Origin: CALDTK01 sp965215115
GTDB lineage: Bacteria > Bacteroidota > Bacteroidia > Chitinophagales > Saprospiraceae
NCBI GenBank assembly: GCA_965215115.1
Contig: OZ244050.1
Location: 2,852,001 to 2,916,000, forward strand
DNA: 64,000 bases
Reading direction: 5' to 3'
Below the pieces are notes generated by a model, which was not told the origin of the DNA, searched no databases, and worked only from the letters and a program-made list of their open reading frames with translations. The position numbers and the translations under genes were made by a program. Shown piece after piece: positions 33,190 to 41,149 of the stretch. The stretch's first letter is position 1, and every line of letters starts with the position of its first letter.

Positions 33190-36100
33190 CTACAGCCCCC
33201 GCACCACGAATCCCCACCGCACCGGTGCACTCGGCACGATGTACGGCGGGTGCGGCGCGGCCTCCAGGTTCCAGGTGTTGTCGCCGCCGACGCCGCGCTG
33301 GGCGTAGTCGACGTTGAGGGTCACGAAGGGACGTGCGTCGAGGTCGTGGAGGTGGTCGGCGCGCTCGAGGTCGGCCATCGAGTACGGCCAGGCGCTCACG
33401 CTCAGCGGCACGCTCGTGGCCCGCACCTCGATCCCGGTGCCGTCGGCGCGCGTCATTCGCCACTGCGTTACGTCCGTGCGGTTGCCCGACTCCTGCGGGC
33501 GTGGGTAGGCTACGAAGTCCCGCGTCACGTCGAAGCCGTAGTCGCCCCACGCCATCCCGGTCTGCTTGTCGAGGTAGCTCTCGCCCGGGCCGCGCCCGAG
33601 GTACGCGACGCGCTGCAGGCTCGAGTCCACGACCCACTGCATCCCGATCCGCGGCGGGGGCGGCAGGCCCGGCGCCGGCACGTAGCTGTGCTCGACGAAG
33701 AGGTGCCCCGCCTCGTCGAGTCGGTACTCGATCGTGAATTGGCTGCCGCGCAGTTGGGGTAGGGTGTAGCGGGCGATCAGGCCCACGGCGCCAGTGCCAC
33801 GGAGGGGGCTCAGCGACGCGAGCGCCAGGTCGAGGCCCGACGTGCGGTACATCCCCTGGCGCGCGAGCATCGCGGCGGCGCGGTCGTTGTCGGTGTAGGG
33901 GCGCCAGAAGTTGGGCAGCGGGGCGTGAGTCGGGCGTTTGTAGGGCGTGCCCGTGGCGGCGGCTTTCGCCAAAACCCCACCCGCGGTCGGGAACTGGTCC
34001 AGCGCGAGCGGCCCGTCCCCGAAGCTCCCGTCCTCACCGATGACGAGCGCGTTGGAGAGCATGTCCAAAGGGGCGGCTTTCGCCAAAACCTCACGCCCGT
34101 CCACGACGAAGCTCGTGAGGTAACCCGTGCGTGCATCGAAAGTAGCCACGGCGCTCGCGCCCGGCGCCGCGAGCACCACGGAGTCGCGCCCGAAATTCGA
34201 ACTCACGCGGGCGCCCCCGGTGCCCACCGCCCGATCTAATGGCGCGGGCACCGAACCCCCGCCGCTGTCCGCGGCAGCCGTCGCCGCAAAACCCACCGCG
34301 AGCGGTCCCGGCAACTCGAACTGGTTCCAGGCCACGACGTAAGCCGCGGTGTCTCGCGGCGGCAGCCAGTGCATGTGCGGCGGCAGAGCCGCGCGCTCCG
34401 GCTGCACACCCGCGTACGGGAGCCATTCTACCAGCAGGTGGTAGCGCATACCCGCGGTTTTGGCGAAAGCCGCGTACTGCTCCGCGAAACCCGGTAGCGC
34501 GAAGTGCGCTGTCTTGCCGGGCGGCACCGACGGGACTGCGATCATTCCGCTCAACACCGTCACCCCGTCGGCCGTCACGCGCCAGCGGCCGTGGAGCGAG
34601 TCGAGATTGGTGTGGAAGTAGCGATTGTCGACACTCAGGCGCCCGGCGATGAGCTCGTCCCCGTACATCGCCTCGTAGACGTGCACGGGCTGCTGCGTCC
34701 ACTTCGCCTGGATCGCGCCGGAGGTCGGGGTGTGGTCCGGGAAGAAGATGCCGTCGAGGACGCCGTTCTTATCCGATTCGCCCTCGTAGAAGTCGCCGCC
34801 GTACAGGTAGGTCGAGTCCGGACCTGTGGCCCCCGCGCCGGGCAGGGCCTCGCGCCGATCCGCGGGCAGGCCCCGGCGCCGGTCGTACACCGCGAGAATG
34901 CCCTGATCGACGAGGTCCCAAATGTAGCCGCCTAAGAACTTCGGCTCCGCGCGGATCGCGGCCCAGTAGCCGTCCATGTCGCCGGTGGAGTTGCCGTTCG
35001 AGTGCGCGTACTCGCTCCAGAGCACGGGGCGCTCGTCGTCGGTGTTGCTGGCGAGGGCCTCCATGAGGTCGATCGGGCGGTACATCCGGCTCCGTAGGTC
35101 GGTAGCGGCGCGGTCGCGGGGCTCGGGGCTGGGCCAGTTGTAGCCGTAGATATTTTGGGCGCCCTCGGCGTGGATGACGCGCGTCGGGTCGAGCTCGCGC
35201 CAGTAGCCGACCAGCGCCGAGAGGTTGGGCCCCCAGCCGGCCTCGTTGCCGACCGACCACGAGAAGATCGACGGGTGGTTGCGGTCGCGGAGCACCATGC
35301 GCGCGCCGCGCTCGAGGAAGGCCTGCGCCCAGGTGAGCTCGTTGGCCGGGAGGCTGCCGTAGCTATGGCTCTCGACGTTGGCCTCGTCCATGACGTACAG
35401 CCCGTAGCGGTCGCAGAGCTCGAGCAGGTACGGGTCGTTGGGGTAGTGCGCCGTGCGTACGGAGTTGAAGTTGCGCCGCTTGATGAGCGCCACGTCCTGT
35501 TCCAGTTCGGCGCGCGTCATGGCGTGGCCCCCGGTGGGGCTCCAGTCGTGGCGGTTGACGCCCTGGATCTTGACGGGGGCGCCGTTGACGAGCAGGCGGC
35601 CCTGGTCGATGCGGTACTCGACGAAGCCCACCGGCACGGCGTAGGTCTGCACGGCCTGCCCGCGCGGGTCGAGCAGGGTCACCTCGACGCGGTAGAGGTT
35701 CGGCGTTTCGGCCGTCCACAGCCGCGGGCGCTCGACGGTGAGGCGCAGGAGGTTGTCGAAGAATCGGTCCCCGATCATGGGGTAGTGCTCGGTGAGGATC
35801 CGTTTTGCCGAAAGGCGCACGGCACTGTCGAGCGCGGGGAGGCCGGCGTCGTCGTAGAGTTGCGCGCTGAGCGTGTAGCCGTCGGCGCGGGCCATGAAGT
35901 CGGCTTCCGCCAAAACCCCACCCGCGCGCGCGTTCGCTGCCGCCGCCGCCGTCACCGTGGCCGCGATGCGGAGGCTCGGCCGCAGGCCCACGGTCCAGGC
36001 GCCGTCGTAGCGGCCGGGCGCGACGAGTTGCGGGCGCGCGGCGAGGTCCCAGACCGCGACGGCCGGGAGGGTCTCGAGCCAGACGTCGCGGTGGATGCCC

Positions 36101-36807
36101 GAGAGCCGCCAGTGGTCCTGGTCCTCGAGGTAGGAGCCGTCCGACCAGCGGAGCACCTGGACGTGGAGTTCGTTGCGGCCCGGGCGCAGGTGCGGCGTCA
36201 CGTCGAACTCGGCCGGGAGCCGCGAGTCCTCCGAGTAGCCGACGAAGCGGCCGTTGAGGTACACGTACGCCGCCGAGGTGATGCCGCCGAAGTGGAGGAT
36301 CGCCTGCGTACCGGGGTCCGGGGCGTAGTCGAAGCTCCGGCGGTAGAGCCCGACGGGGTTGTCGGTCGCGGAGACGCGCGGCGGCGTGATCGAGTCGCCC
36401 CAGAGGTAGCGCTGGAGCTTGAAGCGCGGCACCCCGAAGCCCTGCATCTCCCAATTCGACGGTACGTTGATCGTGGCCGCGGTCTTGGGGGTGCGCGCCT
36501 GGAGGGTTTTGGCGACAGCCCTGCCGTAGGCCTCGCCCCGCAGCTCGCCGTCGAGCCCGAGCGCGCGGTGGAAGGCGGTCGGGTTGGGGAAAAGACGGAA
36601 GTCGTAGGCGCCGTTGAGGGACTGGCGGGTCGGGTTGTCGGCGGCGTCGGTGGCGCGGGCCGGGAGGCGGTGCCGCTCGGAGGTGCGGGGGTCTTCCCAG
36701 TCGGGTAGGGTAGCGGTGGCGTCGTCGAAGTAGCGCTGGGCGGGGAGGGCGAGCGGGGCGCAGGCGAGCAGGGCGCAGGCGAGCAGGAGGGCCGGGAGGC
36801 GTTTCAA
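33190..36807 (-). CDS. Secreted GH2 beta-galactosidase (LacZ type)
   Basis: About 1205 residues. The TTG at 36807 begins a good signal peptide (KRLPALLLACALLACAPLALPAQ); the frame extends to a GTG at 36924. LacZ order is visible: sugar-binding domain (WEMQGFGVPRF, GLYRRSFDY), the (beta/alpha)8 barrel with GVNRHDWSP and RTAHYPNDP, acid/base glutamate in SVGNEAGWG, nucleophile glutamate in LWSEYAHSNGN, and a C-terminal Bgal small-chain-like domain (YLGRGPGESYLDK). It hydrolyses terminal beta-galactosides outside the cytoplasm. With sulfatases and SusCD downstream it suggests degradation of a galactose-containing sulfated glycan (inference). It carries five perfect mini-hairpin copies and one broken-loop copy. 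Confidence 0.92.
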   Translation of the reverse strand: MKRLPALLLACALLACAPLALPAQRYFDDATATLPDWEDPRTSERHRLPARATDAADNPTRQSLNGAYDFRLFPNPTAFHRALGLDGELRGEAYGRAVAKTLQARTPKTAATINVPSNWEMQGFGVPRFKLQRYLWGDSITPPRVSATDNPVGLYRRSFDYAPDPGTQAILHFGGITSAAYVYLNGRFVGYSEDSRLPAEFDVTPHLRPGRNELHVQVLRWSDGSYLEDQDHWRLSGIHRDVWLETLPAVAVWDLAARPQLVAPGRYDGAWTVGLRPSLRIAATVTAAAAANARAGGVLAEADFMARADGYTLSAQLYDDAGLPALDSAVRLSAKRILTEHYPMIGDRFFDNLLRLTVERPRLWTAETPNLYRVEVTLLDPRGQAVQTYAVPVGFVEYRIDQGRLLVNGAPVKIQGVNRHDWSPTGGHAMTRAELEQDVALIKRRNFNSVRTAHYPNDPYLLELCDRYGLYVMDEANVESHSYGSLPANELTWAQAFLERGARMVLRDRNHPSIFSWSVGNEAGWGPNLSALVGYWRELDPTRVIHAEGAQNIYGYNWPSPEPRDRAATDLRSRMYRPIDLMEALASNTDDERPVLWSEYAHSNGNSTGDMDGYWAAIRAEPKFLGGYIWDLVDQGILAVYDRRRGLPADRREALPGAGATGPDSTYLYGGDFYEGESDKNGVLDGIFFPDHTPTSGAIQAKWTQQPVHVYEAMYGDELIAGRLSVDNRYFHTNLDSLHGRWRVTADGVTVLSGMIAVPSVPPGKTAHFALPGFAEQYAAFAKTAGMRYHLLVEWLPYAGVQPERAALPPHMHWLPPRDTAAYVVAWNQFELPGPLAVGFAATAAADSGGGSVPAPLDRAVGTGGARVSSNFGRDSVVLAAPGASAVATFDARTGYLTSFVVDGREVLAKAAPLDMLSNALVIGEDGSFGDGPLALDQFPTAGGVLAKAAATGTPYKRPTHAPLPNFWRPYTDNDRAAAMLARQGMYRTSGLDLALASLSPLRGTGAVGLIARYTLPQLRGSQFTIEYRLDEAGHLFVEHSYVPAPGLPPPPRIGMQWVVDSSLQRVAYLGRGPGESYLDKQTGMAWGDYGFDVTRDFVAYPRPQESGNRTDVTQWRMTRADGTGIEVRATSVPLSVSAWPYSMADLERADHLHDLDARPFVTLNVDYAQRGVGGDNTWNLEAAPHPPYIVPSAPVRWGFVVRGL
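33961..33974 (-). repeat. Mini-hairpin, canonical 14-mer
   Basis: Sense in the beta-galactosidase gene; codes for VLAKA. Confidence 0.9.
34075..34088 (-). repeat. Mini-hairpin, canonical 14-mer
   Basis: Sense in the beta-galactosidase gene, 100 bases from the previous copy; codes for VLAKA. Confidence 0.9.
34458..34471 (+). repeat. Mini-hairpin, canonical 14-mer
   Basis: Antisense in the beta-galactosidase gene; codes for AFAKT. Confidence 0.9.
35803..35816 (+). repeat. Mini-hairpin, GCC/GGC stem, GAAA loop
   Basis: Antisense in the beta-galactosidase gene; codes for RLSAK. Confidence 0.85.
35902..35915 (-). repeat. Mini-hairpin, GGC/GCC stem, GGAA loop
   Basis: Sense in the beta-galactosidase gene, 85 bases from the previous copy; codes for VLAEA. 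Confidence 0.8.
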
Positions 36808-37052
36808 ATGGACGGGCTTTGGGTTCAAGGTCGGGCGAGGTGGACGGTGTGCTGTCCCGCAGGTACACGAGGGGTCCGGAAGCGTCGCCTGGGTGATTCT
36901 GCCGATTGAACCTCGGGCCCGCACGCGGCTGCCGCTGTCGGGACACTACCGGTAGGCTCCTGCCGTACCGTGTACGTCCGCCCAATTCGCCCGACCTTGC
37001 GTCAACCCATGTTAGGCCCGCGCATGGCCCTCCTCAACCACGCCCTCCGCTC

Positions 37053-38930
37053 TTGAACCAAATTCAGCCACCGAAGCCCACGCCCCCGAGCGCGCCCGCA
37101 TCCGCGAACCATTCGAACGTTCGTCGTTGCTGTCGTGCGCTCTTGGTTTCGCTCGCGGCGACGCTCACGGTAGCGGGATCGCTCTCGGCCCAGGTCATCG
37201 CCGCGGACGCCTTCGCGGCGCCCGCGACCCGCGCGCTCGCGGGCGCGACCGGGGGCCAGGGCTGGGGCTCCGCGTGGAATAGCGTCGGCCCCGCCGACGC
37301 CCCGGCTGCAACCTTGCTTGCGGGCGACTCCCTCGTGATGACGGGCCTGATGCTGGCCTCGCGCCCGGGCGTAGCGCAACTGCTCACCGGCCCCGGCGCG
37401 GACGCGGCCTACCGACGGACGCTCGGCACGGCCCTTACCCCGGCCGGCGGACCGTTCTGGATCGCGGTAGCCATCCAGACGCTCGGCCGGGGGGAGGCGG
37501 CCCTCTCGGTCGGGCTCCTCGATGCGGCGCGCGACAGCCTCTTCGACCTTCGCTTCGCGCTCGGGTCAAACTACGGGGACGGGACGGCCATCGTGGACGG
37601 GGTCGGACGTTATCCGCGGAGTTTGGGCACCTCGGTGCGGCGCGCGCGCTGGCTCGTGGCACAGGTCTTTCCCCTCGGCGGTGAACGCTGGCGCGCCTAC
37701 GCCTGGACGGATGTCGACCCGGCGGCCCCCGCCCCCGACACGGCTGGGGCCGCGAGTAGGGACTTTCGCTTTACCGCGGGCGGGTTTGACGCCGTAGAGC
37801 TGCGGTTCGACGGCCTCCCCGGGGCAAGTGCCCGCCTCGACGACATCCGCGTCGGTCGGGCCTTCGCGGATGTCGCGTCCCCGGACTGGCGTGCGGCCGT
37901 CGGCGCGCCCGTCACCGCGGCGCGGGACGACTTCGCCTACGTGCCCGGGATCGCGCTGGCGGGTGCCGGCGCCGGGAGTGGGTGGGGCGGCCCCTGGCGC
38001 CTCGTCGGTGGCGCATCCCCGCGCACCGACACCGCGCGCTTTCGTTTCGGGGCGTACGACACCACCGTAGTAGTGTCCGGCGCGCGACTCGTGCTCGGCG
38101 CGGGGGAGCCCGGCGGACGCATCGCCCGCGATTTCGTCGAACCGTACCCCCTCACCGAGAGCGGCGAGGTGCTCTGGGCCGGGGCCATCCTCGAGGTCGA
38201 GCTCGGCACCGCGTCCCGCAACGTGGCGAGCGTAATCTTCACGCAGTCCGGATTCGCACCCACTGGTCCAGGTGGCCAGCCGGTGCTCTTCGGGAAGGGT
38301 TTCGACTCCGACCGCGTGAGTATCGGTCCGCCGCAGCGTACGCGCTTCGGTCCGGGACCGATCGCGGCGCCGCACTTTCTCGCGGTCCGCGTGGAGCGTG
38401 GTGCCGGCGGCGTGAGCGCGCCCGACCGCGCGTGGCTCTTCGTCGACCCCCCACTCGACAGCCTTCCCCCGGCCCTCTCTACGGCGCAGTCCATCGTCGA
38501 CGTCGACCTGGGCAGCGGGATAAGTGGGCTCGGGCTCAAGATCGAAGGGCAGGGACCGCTCGCGGCCTTCGTTGGGGCCCTGGCCGCGGCCGAGACCTAC
38601 GCTGCGGTCCGCCCGCGTGTCCTGTTGCCGGCCGGGGCATCGTCTTTGGCCGAGCCGGTAGTGCCGCGTACGGTCATGCGGGTGTGGCCACAGCCCGTGT
38701 CGTCCGCCACGCAGCTGCAGGTGGCCCACCTCACGCCCGGCGTCTACACCCTGCGCCTCTCGGATGTCGCCGGCCGCGAACTCAGTGTCGCGCGGTTTGA
38801 CGCAGTCGACCTCCGGGGCGGCGTCGCGCTCGAGGGGGCGTTCGGGCGCGCGATGGTTCCCGGGGGCCTTCACACCCTGTCTCTTTACCGCGGCCCGCGT
38901 TTCCTCGGCGCCGTCAAGCTCGTCCGATGA
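37053..38930 (+). CDS. Secreted modular protein with T9SS-type C-terminus
   Basis: About 625 residues. A signal peptide is evident (CCRALLVSLAATLTVAGSLSAQ), but no ATG precedes it; TTG at 37053 is a tentative start and the frame is open to 36906. Two modules start with F-x-x-P/Y...GG/GSGWG-x-PW patterns (ALAGATGGQGWGSAWNS; GAGAGSGWGGPWRLV), each ending in LDDIRVGRAFADV-like text. These match the five modules of the 1304-residue protein at 45945. The end (MRVWPQPVSSATQLQV...YTLRLSDVAGREL) is a type A T9SS sorting domain. Divergent from the beta-galactosidase and overlapping the sulfatase start by 4 bases. Function unknown; LamG-like glycan binding is a guess. Confidence 0.7.
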   Translation: MNQIQPPKPTPPSAPASANHSNVRRCCRALLVSLAATLTVAGSLSAQVIAADAFAAPATRALAGATGGQGWGSAWNSVGPADAPAATLLAGDSLVMTGLMLASRPGVAQLLTGPGADAAYRRTLGTALTPAGGPFWIAVAIQTLGRGEAALSVGLLDAARDSLFDLRFALGSNYGDGTAIVDGVGRYPRSLGTSVRRARWLVAQVFPLGGERWRAYAWTDVDPAAPAPDTAGAASRDFRFTAGGFDAVELRFDGLPGASARLDDIRVGRAFADVASPDWRAAVGAPVTAARDDFAYVPGIALAGAGAGSGWGGPWRLVGGASPRTDTARFRFGAYDTTVVVSGARLVLGAGEPGGRIARDFVEPYPLTESGEVLWAGAILEVELGTASRNVASVIFTQSGFAPTGPGGQPVLFGKGFDSDRVSIGPPQRTRFGPGPIAAPHFLAVRVERGAGGVSAPDRAWLFVDPPLDSLPPALSTAQSIVDVDLGSGISGLGLKIEGQGPLAAFVGALAAAETYAAVRPRVLLPAGASSLAEPVVPRTVMRVWPQPVSSATQLQVAHLTPGVYTLRLSDVAGRELSVARFDAVDLRGGVALEGAFGRAMVPGGLHTLSLYRGPRFLGAVKLVR

Positions 38931-40390
38931 ACGTGTCCGTTTTACTCCCGGCGCTCCTGCTCACGCTGCTCTCCGGAGGCCCGGGGGGCGGCGGCCGGGT
39001 AGTCGGTTTTGGCGAAAGCCTTCCCCCCGAAACGAAGCGGGCGACTGCAACTGAGGTGAGCGCCGGGCCGCTGGGCGTGCGCCCCAACATCGTCTTCCTC
39101 CTCGCCGACGACCTGCGCTACGACGGGCTCGGGTACACCGGCAACCGCGTCATCAGGACGCCCGCCCTCGACGCCCTCGCCGCGGAGGGGACCGTGTTCG
39201 ACTCCGCCTACGTGACGACGAGTATCTGCTCGGTGAGTCGCGCGAGCATCCTCAGTGGACAGTACGGCCGTCGGCACGACCTGTGGGGCTTCGGCGGGGG
39301 CTTTGACTCGGTGGCTTTCGCCAAAACCTACCCCGCGCGCCTCCGGGCGGCCGGCTACCGCACGGGCTTCATCGGGAAGTACGGCGTCGGGGAGTACGCC
39401 TACGCGAGCCGGCAGTTCGACTTCTGGGCCGGGTTCGACGGACAGGGCTCGTACGCGGGGCGCACCGGCCGCGACGGGCGCCCGATCCACCTCACGGCCT
39501 GGATGGCGGAGCGGGCCGAGGACTTCATCGCGGCGGCGGGGACCGGGGGCGACACGACGAGTTTTGCGCTCAGCGTAAGCTTCAAGGCCCCGCACGCCGA
39601 CGGCCTCAATGACTTCAGCAAGTTCGACCCGGCCTTCGCGGACGAGTACGTCGGGGCGCCGTTCCCGCAGCCGGTGCAGGCGGAGGTGGAGCACTTCGAC
39701 TACTACCCGCCGGCGTGGCAGGAGCCCAACGAGGCACGGCAGCGGTGGCGGGCGCGGCTCGGGGACCCGGTCGATGCCCAGGCCCACCTCGAGGGCTACT
39801 ACCGCCTCGTGCACGGGCTCGACAGCGCCGTGACCCGCATCGTGGCCGCCCTCGAGGCCGCCGGCGTGGCCGACAACACGGTGATCGTGTTCACGAGCGA
39901 CAACGGCTTCTACCAGGGGGAGTACGGCCTGAGCGGGAAGTGGTACGCCTCCGAGGCGAGTATCCACGTCCCGATGTTGCTGTGGGACGGGCGCGACCGG
40001 CAGGCGCGGCGCCGCCCGGAGCTCGCGCTCAACGTCGACGTGGCCCCGACGCTGCTGGCCCTGGCGAACCTGGCGCCCTCCGAGGGGACGCAGGGCGAGA
40101 GCCTACTGCCGCTCGTGAGCGATGCCCCGGCGGTGGCCTGGCGCGAGCGCTTCCTGTACGAGCACCTGTGGCCCGGGCCCAACCCGATCCCGAGCGTCGA
40201 GTGTGTCGTGGCGCCACCGTTTAAGTACGCACGGCACTTCAGGGGCTTTCGCGAGGGGCCGTTGGTGTTCGAGGAGACGCTCGACCTCGCGGCGGACCCG
40301 TATGAGTTGCGCAACCTAAGCGGGGTAAGGCCGGCGTTGCGGGACAGTCTGGCGCGGGAGCTGGCGGGGTTGATCGAGGCGTTGGAGTAG
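38927..40390 (+). CDS. Secreted sulfatase (alkaline-phosphatase superfamily, S1)
   Basis: A 487-residue sulfatase with an N-terminal signal-like segment. Metal-binding aspartates are in NIVFLLADDLRYDG. The formylglycine site reads SICSVSRASILSGQ: cysteine and arginine are in place, but the usual proline/alanine two after cysteine is valine. SFKAPH, FTSDNGFYQGEYGLSGKWY and YEHLW follow as expected. It removes sulfate esters from glycans after activation by a formylglycine-generating enzyme or anSME, none of which is in the window. Mini-hairpin copies at 39007 (sense, GFGES) and 39313 (antisense, AFAKT). It overlaps the preceding gene by ATGA. Confidence 0.9.
   Translation: MNVSVLLPALLLTLLSGGPGGGGRVVGFGESLPPETKRATATEVSAGPLGVRPNIVFLLADDLRYDGLGYTGNRVIRTPALDALAAEGTVFDSAYVTTSICSVSRASILSGQYGRRHDLWGFGGGFDSVAFAKTYPARLRAAGYRTGFIGKYGVGEYAYASRQFDFWAGFDGQGSYAGRTGRDGRPIHLTAWMAERAEDFIAAAGTGGDTTSFALSVSFKAPHADGLNDFSKFDPAFADEYVGAPFPQPVQAEVEHFDYYPPAWQEPNEARQRWRARLGDPVDAQAHLEGYYRLVHGLDSAVTRIVAALEAAGVADNTVIVFTSDNGFYQGEYGLSGKWYASEASIHVPMLLWDGRDRQARRRPELALNVDVAPTLLALANLAPSEGTQGESLLPLVSDAPAVAWRERFLYEHLWPGPNPIPSVECVVAPPFKYARHFRGFREGPLVFEETLDLAADPYELRNLSGVRPALRDSLARELAGLIEALE
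39007..39020 (+). repeat. Mini-hairpin, canonical 14-mer
   Basis: Sense near the N-terminus of the first sulfatase, in an unusual frame; codes for GFGES. Confidence 0.9.
39313..39326 (-). repeat. Mini-hairpin, canonical 14-mer
   Basis: Antisense in the first sulfatase; codes for AFAKT at a position shared with the second sulfatase. Confidence 0.9.
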
Positions 40391-40457
40391 ATGTGGGGGG
40401 GCTTCTTTATGGCTTCTGGGGAGCCCTTGATTACTAGATTTTTCCGTCCTCCGTGGG
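40391..40457. other. Short spacer before TIR element copy 2
   Basis: A spacer between the sulfatase stop and the element. It has an AT-richer patch (ATTACTAGATTTTT) but no convincing terminator. Confidence 0.3.
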
Positions 40458-40715
40458 GTAACCCCCCCGGCCCCCCTTATTTTGACCCGCTTTTCCTCCG
40501 CGGACCCGCTTCGCGTCCCCGCGGATCGAGCGAAACCAAAACAAGGGGGGAGGCGAACGCCCCCGGCTACCGTCACGCCCCCGCCTGAGCGCCGCAGGCC
40601 CCCCCGAGCAAAGCGGTGCCGCACGGTCGCCTCCCCCCTTGTTCGGCCGGGCTGCCGGATCGAGCGAAGCGAAGGTCTGGCAGCGCGGATGAATAAGGGG
40701 GGTCGGGGGGGTTAC
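40458..40715. repeat. Structured repeat with 24-bp terminal inverted repeats, copy 2
   Basis: The left 24 bases (40458-40481) are identical to those of copy 1; the right 24 (40692-40715) pair with them with one mismatch. The 16-bp internal palindrome is conserved (40541-40556 with 40627-40642). The first internal hairpin has a different sequence but still forms, as TCCGCGG paired with CCGCGGA. The last third is nearly identical to copy 1 (GGATCGAGCGAAGCGAAGG and the following bases). No target duplication or ORF is seen. Confidence 0.75.
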
Positions 40716-40740
40716 AAGTTGATAATCGAGCTAAATCTTG

Positions 40741-40850
40741 TAGTGCGCCAGATAGCAAGCTAACGTGAGGGCAAAGTCCTGCGGCGCGCCTGCTCTAGTG
40801 CGCCAGATAGCAAGCTAACGTGAGGGCAAAGTCCTGCGGCGCGCCTGCTC
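40741..40850. repeat. Perfect 55-bp tandem duplication
   Basis: The 55 bases 40741-40795 (beginning TAGTGCGCCAGATAGCAAGC) are repeated without change at 40796-40850. Exactly two units are present, so this is a recent duplication and not a CRISPR array. It lies 25 bases after the TIR element and 300 bases before the third SusC gene. Confidence 0.9.
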
Positions 40851-41149
40851 TAACGCCATGACCGCCATCCCAATGGTAGTCTAGGCGACAGTCTAAGCTG
40901 GGCTGTGCGAGACCCTGGAGGTCTGCACGCCAAGACCCGAGTCTACACATCCGCAAAGCGAAAACCCTGCGGCATTTGCACGTTCCCAAGCAATATGCTT
41001 GCGCGGTGATGCAGTCTCGGCGGTATATGTTTCGTTCCTGAAAGACGGTACTGCATTTTTCTCCCAGGTTTGGGCAGGATAGCTTAAACTACGCCGCTTG
41101 GTAGCTTGCGTCGCCATCCGGGTCCCGACCCCCGGATCGACGGTGATCT
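40851..41149. other. Leader region of the third SusC/SusD operon
   Basis: About 300 bases with no credible gene and lower GC than the surroundings. It presumably holds the promoter of the SusC operon. No confident TTTG/TAnnTTTG promoter pair or riboswitch was recognised. Confidence 0.4.

Noticed and set aside
36507..36520. Further canonical mini-hairpin in the beta-galactosidase gene
   Set aside because: Stem is intact but the loop is GACA, not GNAA, so it was left out of the 42 perfect copies and mentioned only as a variant.
40741..40850. CRISPR-like repeat
   Set aside because: Only two directly adjacent units with no spacers; a simple tandem duplication.
40953..40975. Mini-hairpin in the SusC leader (TTTTCGCTTTGCGG on the minus strand)
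   Set aside because: The loop would be TTT and not GNAA.
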